From: Symsagittifera roscoffensis
Lineage: Eukaryota; Xenacoelomorpha; Acoela; Convolutidae
DNA length: 64,000 bases
Direction: 5' to 3'
Assembly: GCF_963678635.1 (NCBI RefSeq)
Contig: NC_087063.1
Coordinates: forward strand, 10,512,386 to 10,576,385
Shown: piece after piece, positions 1 through 11,500 of the stretch
Numbering within the stretch: position 1 is the first letter of the stretch
Layout: each line of letters opens with the position of its first letter
Program-made: the position numbers and the translations under genes
Notes under the pieces: generated by a model
What the model was told of the DNA's origin: nothing
Seen by the model: the letters and a program-made list of their open reading frames with translations, nothing else
The model's database searches: none

Positions 1-2384
1 TTAAAAAAGTTTTTGATCTGTATTTTTCCTGCAGGGTTTTGTTTTCTACACTTGCGAAAGGAAGTGTCTTGTAATGGAGAACCAGACTTTTTCCCCTCAA
101 AGAATTTTTCTTACAAATTTCACCTTCTTTTCTTACGTTCTTGATCATTGAAGCTTAGGAATTTCCAATATCGTTGACACTTTGCCTAGGGGTGCTTTTT
201 TGTAAGCAGCTTCCATTCTTATCGCAAGTGCGAGTGTTGGTCAATGTATTTTCAGCGGGGACTTCTTTTTTTAAATTTTTTTAAATAATTTTTTGGCTCA
301 ACTTGTGTCTGCTCAAAGATTGTCGGCTTTGTTGCCTTATCGCAGATTTTTCTTGTTTTCTAGGCAGCTTTAATTGAAGATGGAAATGCAATTAATGTTA
401 AGTGTAAATTCAGGGGGCATTGAAGCTCCGCATAGATCTTTATGATTTTTTTTCTTTTTCGGGAAAAATCTGTAAGCTTTGTTCACGCTCTGTTTTGATT
501 TTTTTGCGATTTGAATTTGGATTTTGTTAAGTTCAGTTCAGTTTTGTAAAGGGAAATCAAACTCCACGATTAAACAGCAAAAATTTAAATGTCAAGAAAA
601 CCGCGTTCGACTTCTAGTTTTGCAAGTGAATTTTAGTTCAAGATTTACCAGCTAAATAAAAAAATTTAGCAAGTGATCAAGTTTTTTAAAATAGAGTAAT
701 TTTATCCAAAAAATTTCAATCATAAATTGTTCAGAGAGCTTTAAGGCTATATATACTTTTTTGAAAATCAAAATAGAAGTTTTTTCATAAAACAAACCAG
801 TGTTTCTTAATTTCCTTGCGTTCGTGATTCTATTCCAATGGCATGTTGACTAAGTTTATTTTTAGGCTCAATCAACTGCTTGCGTTTAAAGCCAGGCTTA
901 ATTAACTCAGTAAGTCGGTAATCCCTAAAACTACGCCTGACTTAAATAATTATTTTTGTACTTTTTTCTGCAAAAATTTAAAGTATGAGAGCCAATGAAA
1001 AAAAGCGAGGACACTTATTTAGGTAGTGACGAATTTTTTGTCCACAGTAAAAGTCTTAAAGTTTGTTCACTTCCAACATTATTTTTTTTTGCAGTTTGAT
1101 CTACAATTTTATAGGCTCGCTTCATCTTCGCTGTTAAAGAAAGGAAAGCTCCAATATCGAGCGGCAAAAATGTGCAGATCACGAAAAGTCTTAAGTGACT
1201 TCTTGTTCCAAAAATGGATTTTTATTTCTGAAATCCCAGCGAAATACAAAGATTAACCATTGAGTTAGTTTTCTCTAAATGAATTGATACTATGAAAAAC
1301 TTGCAAATCATACTCATTTCTTTACACGTGATACATGTTTTTTGATACATGTTTTTTGATACATGTTTTCAATCTCATGTATGTTTTTCTTCAGAACTCG
1401 AAATCTGAAAAATCTTCAATCACGTTCCTCTCGGTTTCCTTGAGATCGCTTACACGTTTTCAACCATTCTTTTACATTTTCCGAACCATCTGTTGGCTGT
1501 GTTTCAGATCGACCAAATATTCTACCGCCGAATTGGTTTTTAATGACATTTTTTGGCTTTTTTGAACGATTTGATTAAAAAGTTGCAATTCTTTGGTGCG
1601 CACTCTTTTCTCTCGCAATGAGGATATGTTGGCTCCAGAGGCCTTCGGAAACAGTTTAAAATCGGTCAGCCATAAAATTATTTCTTAAGTTACAACCAAA
1701 GGTGTTCTTTGGGTATTCACGGTCACATCCCTGAGGGTTTCGTTCAAATTGCCCGCATCTGCCCCTTTCCCCTAAAACTACTCCCACTCAAATAATTATT
1801 TTTGTACTTTTTTCTGCAAAAAGAAATTCAAATTTTTTGTGTCATTAAGCAATTAAGCATATGTGCAGGCTGCAGCATATTTTCATGAATTATTAAAAAT
1901 TCATTTCTGTCCGAAGTTTTTCTAATTAAAAAAAAAAGATTTTTTGTTGTTGTCCGCGGTTACCTAGTCTCGATTGAGATACGCCCAAAAGAGCTAACTC
2001 TTAGAGCAGTTTCTGTCAGAACACGCAGTCTGTTTTCCATGATTTTTTTTTTGTTTTCCGCCGGATAGTTTCACACATCTCCTTCAGTACTATAAGACTT
2101 AATCTTTCTCTTTTTTTTTACCATTGTCTCAATAGATTCGTCGATATTTTGGTGATAGCGAAGTTAGAGTGAGCTGAGCTTTAGTTTGATTAGTCTATGA
2201 AGCTGTCTGATCAGTTTAATTGACCCAATAAAATGTTTGTTTTAGTCTTGAGTCATGAATTATGATTGGTTAGCTTTAATAACGTTACAATGTCAAAATC
2301 CAAGATGAAAAAAAATAAAAATAAGAGCTGACTAATTGTGAAGTTCTAATCAAGTTGCAGTGTATAAATAATAAAAATTATTAG
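1..2384 (+). other. Intron of the dynein gene, no exon seen
   Basis: AT-rich sequence with dispersed intron-repeat copies at about 455-860 and probably 1030-1520. A 16-bp unit (gatacatgtttttt core) is repeated three times near 1329-1367. I searched for the expected upstream AAA5 motif (WPLMIDPQ...GIKWI) and do not see it, so the preceding exon is left of the window. Confidence 0.6.
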
Positions 2385-2555
2385 ATATTTGGACGTGTTG
2401 GAGCAGTGCGTTTGTGATGGTCATGTGGTTTTGATAGAGAATATAGACGAGGATATAGACCCGATCCTGGATCCCATCATTGGCAGAAACACCATCCGCA
2501 AAAACACCGCCATCAAAATAGGCGACAAGGAGATAGCATACAACCCGAACTTCAA
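2385..2555 (+). CDS. Dynein heavy chain exon 1 of window (AAA5)
   Basis: The acceptor is ttattag and the donor gtgagc. The first base completes a codon begun in an exon outside the window. The exon reads [33 protein letters not shown] and ends inside the Lys codon of NFK. It is the Walker-B-side half of AAA5, where axonemal chains read VLIEN(I/L)xExxDPxLxPLLGR. Confidence 0.95.
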
Positions 2556-5500
2556 GTGAGCATACACTCATAAAAATTTCAAGCAACACTTTCATTTAGC
2601 TTAATTGGTTTATAAAAAAATCGTATCGATAATCTTCAAGAATATTCTAACGACAATCAGATATTAAGTTCATGACAATAAAACGTCTAAATCTGATCGA
2701 TAATTCCAAACTTTCCCAAAGTTTTGAGTTCATTGCCAAAGGCGTCTTTCCATTTTTACGTTTGGAATTCTTACTGATGGATAGATGTTAATGGCTCCGC
2801 TTTTTGTCTATAAGGTTGATTCTGCAGACGAAGTTGTCCAATCCGCACTACAAGCCGGAACTGCAGGCGCAGACAACTCTGATTAATTTCACCGTCACCC
2901 AGGACGGACTGGAAGACCAGCTGTTGGAGGCAGTTGTCAGCAAGGAGAGGCCAGACCTCGAACAGAGCAGGGTTGGGCACCAGAATATAGCATTAAATTC
3001 GTATGATTAAATTCATTACAAGTGTAGATTTAGATTTTTTTTTGCGATGTGTTATAACTCGCTGTCTTTCTCTGCAGATAGTGTCCATTTCGTACTGTCT
3101 TATAAATTATCAAGGCCGCTTGTGTTCGGCACAGTAGCGTGCGAAGGGGGGGGGGGGGGCGAACCCCCTCTCAATTCTGGTAGCCAAATTTTTCCAAAGG
3201 GTCCCCCTTTCGTATAACTTTCCGGCATCCATTTTTGGCTAACCAACCTTAACGTTTTTCTTATTTTTGATTATTTTTCTTAGTTGAGTTTCCATCCACA
3301 CACTAAATTTCAGAACTAACGTTTTTGTTTTTTCAATCACGCTGGTAGCAACACGGGTTTTTTTTTCAGAAGTCTAATCACGAAATTTGAATCAACAAAG
3401 ACCAGCAGTGCTCTAACGCCAAAGGTATTTGTCTTTTAAATATTGATTGACGAAAAATTGAGCTAGTTGAACTCCAATTCAAGGACAGCTGCTTGTGAGT
3501 TGAGAATGGTTATACTGGTCTGATTAATTGTCGCGACCTTGCCTTGTTTTATCAGTAGTAAGGAGCATGAAGTGTGGTTACCGCAAAAATTATGACGAGA
3601 ACTCACTGTGTCATGAGCAACTTGCGAGACGTCCTTGAAATTGTGCAATTGATACCTCGGGTTTCGAAGAAAGGCGTCATTTTAAAACATTGGAATGTTC
3701 CAATAGAGGAAATTCTAGGCATTTCTCGATTTAAGTTTTCTTTACCTGACATTTGATTTCGGAAGCAGGTTATGTTATGACAAGAAAGTCTTTCTGCACT
3801 TATGTCTGTTAAGATTGTTTAAAAAAAGAAAAAACAAGTACAAAAAAACCGACAGTCCTTAATTAAAGATTCGATTTTCCGAAATTTCAAAACATTTGGT
3901 GTTGCAAGTCCAAAACCTCTGCAACTCAAGAAACACTATCAAACTTGCGCCAGGGCGGATCTAGAATTTTCTCGAGGGGGGGGGGCGGATTTTCGAAAAA
4001 ATTTCAAAAATTTTGTTGACCTTTTTTTAGGTCGACCAAGATGATTTTCTGAGCTCTCTTAAATCACTACAAAGACGCCATTTTTACCTAATTTTCTGCG
4101 CCGCTGGTAAAAGTTTGAAAAAATAGGCTTGAAAAGGCATTTTTAGACATTTTTGGAAAATGTTGACCAAAAAATCGCGTTTTTTCGGCGCGCGTTCCCC
4201 CCTCAAAATTTGTATGTTTTGGCGCCAAAGGCGCTTTTAGAAAACTTTTAGGGTCAGTCAGCCAAAAACGGAAATCTCAAAAAGGGACCCTTTGGTTCGG
4301 CAGGGGGTCGAATCCCTGAGAAAGGGGAGCGTCCGCATAAACCCAACCCCCCTACCTAAATCCGCTGGTGTATGGGGCAATTTTTTTTCATAATGTAAAT
4401 TATCCAAATGAAAAATGAAACTAGTTCCCAAACTCGAGTGGTTTACAAAACATGAGCTTGTGGATAATTACGTATATGGTAATGCAGCAGTTTTATATGT
4501 TCAATTACGAACATAGCTGGGCAACTAATACTTTTTTTATAGGTAGTCTGCCATGTATTATATCTGCTGCTACACTCAAATCGCTGTTTTGAGACCAGTT
4601 TTGCATCAATCGCCGGAATCATTTAAATTAGATTATTAGGATGCACAAAAGGTCCTCCAAACCATAACAAATTGTCACTAGTCGATAGCCAATGATTATT
4701 TTCCAACATAGTGCAAGACTCTGGCAATATTCTTGACAAGAAGTGTATACATCTTATCAGAATCTGCAATATTTTTGCAAGATCTTGCAAGATATCCCTA
4801 ATTGAAAATAAGCAAAAGTTTGCAAGGTCGCAAAAAGTATATTAGCTGAAACCAAAAAAATTATACATCGTGAAATTGAAGAAACAGCAATCTATTAGCA
4901 ACCTATGCATACAAACAGTCCGCGGTTTTTAAGTTTCATTGTAGTTTTGTTTTCAAATATTTTGAAACGTGGCTATCGATTTCTCAAATCTTGTCGGCTT
5001 GTAAAAAAGTATGTTAAATCTCAATCATACAAAAAATATCATACATCAAAAATAAGGGAATCTGTGAAAACATCAAAATAGCAAGAAAAATTATAATATT
5101 CAAGCAAAAATGTATCAACGAAAGACATGAAGTACTTTTTTTCATTTTCTTTCTTTTTTATTTTATGAAAAATTGAACCATAAATAATATAATTTAACCT
5201 AAAAATTGAAATGGCCCCGAAGTTGAGTTTTTTTATACAAAATTGGATCATTATACTCTTTGTTTCAAAGTGTTTTAGCTGGATATATTTTTTTCATCAG
5301 AACCCGAAAATTAAAAATTGTTCAAAAATTGTCAATCAATTTCCTGGGTTTCCTTTTTCTTTTACATTTTTTCAACCTTCTGCTGACTAAACTTGTTTTG
5401 TTTTGTCTTTGATTGAGTTGGTGGGATAGTTCACTTGGTCGATGTGTGTGAAGGGTGGGGCGGTTGCGATTTTTCACTCACATGGGCCGCATATTAGGCC

Positions 5501-8500
5501 ATAATAACCCGGGTTGATTTTCATACACCGAAAATGCTTATCATACAATTTCATGCATCAAGTGTATGAAAAAATGAAAGTAAGACTATTTTCGTACAAT
5601 TTTGAAAAATTATTGAAAAAAATGTAAAGTAATTTTTGTGGCTGTTTGATTCTAATAAAACAGTCTGGTGATGAAAAACCGAGGTTTTTGTTTTGAACAA
5701 AATGTTTCATATATTTCCCATACATGGAAATATTATGACTAGCATTTTTTGATGGTGCTCACAAAAGTTTTTCCCAAGTAATTTTAAAGTTGCCCCAAAA
5801 ATTTTGTTGCCCTTTTTTTCAATCGCAAATCGAAATTTGTACTCAAACATCAAACATTTTCCAAAAAAAATTTTGCACGCAAAATCTAATTTCTTTTTGT
5901 GTGCGTAACGTAATCCTGGATACACTGATGTCGAAATTCTTTTCCTTTTCGCCTTTTTTGTGTGCTATTTTTTGTATGCTATGTTTATGTATGCCTTGGT
6001 CAATATCAGATCATTTAAAAGTTCAAATTTCAAAAACATTCATCGTTGAACAAAATTTGGCCAAAAAAATTCAGCACAAAGACAATTCAGGTCGTTTACT
6101 ATGTAAATGCAAGAACGTGCAACCTATGGTACTTTGAGTAAACCAAAGTCTTTTTCACTTGCATTAAAAAAATTAAAATTCGAAAAAAAATCCACTTTTT
6201 GGTTTATGTAAAATGCTGGTCATAGAAGTTTCTTGCAATTTTCTGTACGTATGGAATTGTATGGTAAGAAATTTTTCATAATGAAAATTTATGATACGAA
6301 TTTTTTGTCGACCCAGTGGAGGCTTTATCTAATTAAAAGAATTGAACACTTACGCATACACGAAATTTGTACTTTGCTAACTATGTCCCCCCTATTGCAA
6401 TAAGGTGGGGAAAGTTAACAAGATCCATCTAATTTAACAACAAACTGTTTTTTTGCCTAATTGCAAATATGAGAACAATTCTTTTGAAGCTTATTTGTTA
6501 GGTTAAGGTATCCTCGCCCGTCAAACTATTAAAAAAGGAAAAATCAATGTGCATTTCAATTCAGTGCGATTGCTTCGAAAGGAATGAATTATCGGTAAAT
6601 TTCCGTTGCAGCACATTTTTATATCATCCGAAATGGAAAAAAGGAAGAGAGGAACTTATAATCCCATTCCCATACCCCCCATACTGGAACCTGATCTAAA
6701 CTACATTTTATTATTGGATAAATTAGATATTTTATCACTATAAAATATTTAATTTTAACCAATCATATTCCATCTAACTAACAACCCACTTATTTGTAAG
6801 TGCTGAAATTACTTGTAATTTCAGCACCAGAGAGATTTGAATTTAACTTAGAAATTAGTTAACTCTCCAAGAGAACTTCAGCAGTCGCAATAGGCCAGTA
6901 TACTCTAGATCTATTGAGCCTAGCAGAGACTAGTTAAACACCCTGAGACTAGTAGATATAAGAGTAAGATTAGGATCGGTATTAGACTAAGAAGTTGCAC
7001 GAATCTATCCGGCCGAAAATAAGATAGCGTGACGAGCAGACGGTGTACCCTATCCGAAATTACTCTATGAGTTATACAACATAACAGTTAACACATCTGG
7101 TGCGACCATAAATCTCGAATAAGACCTTAAAAAACAAAATAGCTTAGAATTAACAAAAAATAGATAGCCTCCGAGAAAGTACAACATCATTCTAACTAAC
7201 TGATATACTGTATATCTCTCTCCAACCCGTCTACACTCGTCAACATATGCCCCATGGTTAGGATAACCTCACAAAAACCGTAAGAACTAACAGTGTGGGA
7301 AATAAAATTTCTAACTCTTGGATTTTTCAACCATCATCCAAAAATTTATGTCAGGAGATAATTTAGGAAATGAAAAAACAATATACTCCAGAATTGTTTA
7401 ATTCAAAACGAAAGATACCATCTCGTAATTACACCGCACAAACAAAAGATAGGATACATCGGATCGAAAAAACAATCGAGAAAAAAGGCTAAAATGACCA
7501 AACAATGACAAAATATTAAAGAAAAACTTTCCAAAACACGAAACGCAGTTTCAGAATCCGATACAACTACAACTTCGGACAATGACGACATACGACTACA
7601 TGAAAACTTACCATTTAATTTCATGGTCGTACGGCAAAAGCCAACACAAACCTTTATATTTAGAATCTTACTAGCAATGAATTTAGATTTTCATTTGCAA
7701 ACATAAAATCATTGAAGGAAATCTTCAATGATTATCTCAGACGATAGATAAAATTACTATTGTACAATAACGATTGATAAAAAGATCTCAAATCGTTCCC
7801 TCCAATTCTGCAGTAATATATAAAACATATTTGAAAAAAGATTTATTGAAAACAAAAATAAAAAATAGTAGCATGACAATAAATTGTTAGTATATATAAA
7901 TCATCCTGTTGTTCCAGCTCCATCACATAAACATAACAGCAATCATAAATCAACTAATATCACCAAAAACTAAAACTTTTTACCAAATAAATTTAAATTA
8001 TTTTTAACTTAATTTTATTTAATCTTAAACCAGATCATCAAGGCTTTCCTTGGATCTAAATCAATTTTCTCTCTCATAAATTTTAAATTCTGATCATCAA
8101 GGTTTATCCTTGGATCAACAAGAACAATTTTGTTCTCCCCCACCCACTTATCAAGTGTCTAACGACCTCAAACGTCGATTCACTACCCAACGTTTTCAAA
8201 AGACCCAGGACTAATAGAAATTGTTTAATCACGCTAACCATTCAAATTAGGATAAACAGTGAAGAACTTCGGTTATTCATCCTTCACTTGAACCCTCCTC
8301 TTACCTGACCCAGGATAAATCTTAAACTTAGTAAGTTTAAAATAGTATCTAACGAACTACTTGCGTTCTAATTATACCTGAACCTTGTGGATCGATTTAC
8401 TATTCTCCAACCCTTGAACATAATCACTACCCCTAAGTAAGATTAAGTAAGTTAACACCTTAACTTAGACTAGCCACGAGAAAGTAAAAATCATCCTTCG

Positions 8501-11500
8501 GAATCGAGATACTTTTCTATATACAACTCCCATTCCTGGCCTAACCCACCAGAGAAGGACGTCCTGAGCATGCTTATAGCCGGCCTAATCCACCGCACTT
8601 CACCCACGCTTTGTGACCAAACTTCAATTTTTAATAAAAGGTACTTAAGGGTGATTAACTCTTCAAATTAACTGAACTACAATAAAACGCTTTTGTGAAA
8701 ACAACTAACTAAAATCATGACTAAAAACCAAATTAACAAAAATTTATAAAATGTAAATCATAATATGCAGTATATAGATCATACACAACAACAAAGACGA
8801 ACATCCAAAGACTAGAAGATCCCATCACACTCGAACAAAAGAATGGCTAAGCACAACCGACATGCCGTCCACAATCACAACTCAAAGGATTCAGAGTACG
8901 ACTTGACTTCGCAGAAAAGGACTTCATTGAGTTAGACCAATGACCACCTCGATGTTCAAGTATACGTACAGATCCGAGATTACAAGGCATCCCTTCTAAA
9001 CACGATCTTCATGCCATTCCCAGACGAGGCTGCACACAAAACAGTTCTCTACTAATACAGAAAAATCTGACATAGCAAACCATTTTGAAATCGGATTGAT
9101 TTCATTGGGGATCACAGTCGTTGTCGAATGACAAGATAATCACTTCATAAACATCATTCCAGCGTCCTGGAACGTTCTTCTTTAAGAGGAACCGGATAAG
9201 AACATGATGTTCGCCAAATACCAACGTTCATCATCCATCCTTCAATTACAGAAAGAAAGATAAATCTAAAAAACTCTGTAAACCCCGGATGGGTGGAACC
9301 TGATCTAAACTACATTTTATTATTGGATAAATTAGATATTTTATCACTATAAAATACTTAATATTAACCAATCATATTCCATCTAACTAACAACCCACTT
9401 ATTTTTAAGTGCTGAAATTACTTGTAATTTCAGCACCAGAGAGATTTGAATTTAACTTAGATATTAGTTACCTCTCCAAGAGAACTTCAGCAGTCGCAAC
9501 AAGCCAGTATACTCTAGATCTATTGAACCTAGCAGAGACTAGTTAAACACCCTGAGACTAGTAGATATAAGAGTAAGATTAGGATCGGTATTAGACTAAG
9601 AAGTTGCACGAATCTATCCGGCCGAAATTAAGATAGCGTGACGAGCAGACGGTTTACCCTATCCGAAATTACTCTATGAGTTATACAACATAACACTTAA
9701 CTCAATACATAGAACCGAAAATTACTTTTTTTGCATTCATAATTGGTCGTATAATTCAGCGGCCCTTTTTCCTTTTCCCCCACCTCACGCGAGCATCAAT
9801 TTTATGGTGCAACGAGTGGTTTTACAAGTTTCGTTATGAACAAATACGTTTATCATGGCCTGATTAGTCCAATTTGTGTGTGCCAATTTTTATAACAATC
9901 GAACAGTGTGAACACAAATTTGTACCAGTAAACATTTGCACGTGGGGAAACGAAAAAAGACGGGGGGAGTGTTTGGGAGGAGGAGTGTTTTTTTTGAGGG
10001 GTGGGGGGGGGGTATGTTTTAGGGCGTTTGCCGCTTGGCCCCCCACTATTATAGCCGAATTATAGTTCAAAAATTTCCCCCAAACGTGATTTTGTTGTTA
10101 TAGCTGGAACTGACGCAGCAGAAGAACGAATATGTGATCACCCTGAAGAGACTGGAGGATAATTTGCTGGCGAGACTGTCTGCTGCCACTGGAAACTTCC
10201 TGGACGACACTGAGTTGGTGGAGAATTTGGAGAGCACCCGGAGCACCGCCCAGGAGATAGAGGAGAAGCAGAAACTGGCACAGGAAACTGAGGTCAGTTC
10301 GAATTAGGAGTCTTTTTTAAGAGTCGATGAACGTATAGCGAAGATTTTTATTATGGTCGCGATGATTTTGTTAGGAAAGTCTGTTCACGCTCAAAGTTTG
10401 TTCATGCTCAAATTTGATTTTTTTTGCGGTTAGATTTTTGATTTATTAAGAGTAGGGGCGGATCTAGAATTTTCTGCAAGGGGGAGGGGGGGGGGGGTTG
10501 GGCTAGCAGATTTTCAAAAAACTTTCGAAAACATTGTCGACATTTTTTTGGGTCGAAAAAATTGATTTTCGGAGCTCTCCCAAAGCACTAAAAAAACCAG
10601 CGCCGCAGGCAATTTTGACCAAAACATTGCGCTTTCCCCCCCTATATCCGCCCTTTTTTAAATAGGTCTTGGTGATTTTTTTTCAGGAAAAAGTATTAAA
10701 AAAAGATCACGCTCATATTTGATTTTGGTACCACGATTACTCGCAAGAAAAGACAACTCACAGCAAAATACAGTTAATAAAATTTAAAAAAGAGACAACT
10801 CGCAAGTTTTTGAGGCTAATTGAAAGTTTATATTTTCGGTTTAAGGTCGCCGGTGGGCGCGCTACGCGCGCGTCGATGCTTTCCGTCGATAACCGGCTCT
10901 TAATTTCGATTAAAGTCCTAACCTCTGTTGGCAAGCTCGCAACACGCGACTGCGGCGGTGAGTATATTGCGAGTTGTCTTTTAATGCGAGTTGTCTTTTA
11001 TTGCGAGTTGTTTTTTCCTGCGAGTTATCGCATAATGTTGATTTTTAGCGGTTTGACTTGTGATTTATTTCTAAAATGACTTACTTTGCTTAGTTAAAAA
11101 GAAGGCAAACTCCACTGTCGAACAGCAAAACTGTAAAAATCACGAAAAAAGTGATCAATTTCTAGTTTTGAAATGGGAATATATTTTTCAGATTTCCCAG
11201 CGAAATAAAAGTGTTACCTTTTGATCCAGTTCTATCAAAATGGGATATTTTTCACAATAAAAGAGTCCTTGATAAATTTAGATTATCTATAAATTGTCGA
11301 AAGTCAAAAGTTGAAGTTGTAAAGAGTAATGAACGTAGTGAAGACTCTTTGAAGGTCTTGCTGATTTTTTAAAAATTTTTTTCAGGAAAAAGTCCTAAAT
11401 GTGCATAAAAGTTTCTAATAACTACAGATTGGCATTCATACATATTGATGCATTTATGAATGCACTTAGTTAAATATGCATAATTTGACTTTTACTAAAA

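Larger units (their letters stand above)
2972..6680. other. Left part of intron 2: repeats only
   Basis: This stretch contains a 14-G run near 3147, a MITE at 3951-4368 and another inverted-repeat element at 5508-6316. No exon or intact gene is visible; a 115-codon open frame at 5790 lies inside the repeat and has no coding character. Confidence 0.6.
6685..9704 (+). mobile_element. Element A: short, mosaic LTR retrotransposon related to element B
   Basis: Two 411-bp LTRs (6685-7095, 9294-9704) begin TGGAACCTGATC and are flanked by the direct repeat ATAC (6681-6684 and 9705-9708). The internal 2.2 kb corresponds to the leader and 3' noncoding ends of element B. All of gag-pol-env is missing: the B-like sequence jumps near 8520 from leader (B about 22,910) to the 3' region (B about 39,090). 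It cannot move without proteins supplied in trans. Its LTRs differ from those of B at many positions, so it is a sister subfamily and not a deletion of this copy of B. Confidence 0.88.

Noticed and set aside
3147-3160. Poly-G runs (also at 9950-10020, 41683-41699, 52266-52287) as regulatory G-quadruplex sites
   Set aside because: They are mostly parts of the MITE family or simple repeats; nothing in the context ties them to regulation.
5790-6137. 115-codon ORF
   Set aside because: Lies within an inverted-repeat element; Phe/Cys/Lys-rich translation from AT-rich DNA and the copy at 59.3 kb is not open.
10810-11079. 89-codon ORF
   Set aside because: Covers the centre and right end of a MITE; composition follows its palindromes.
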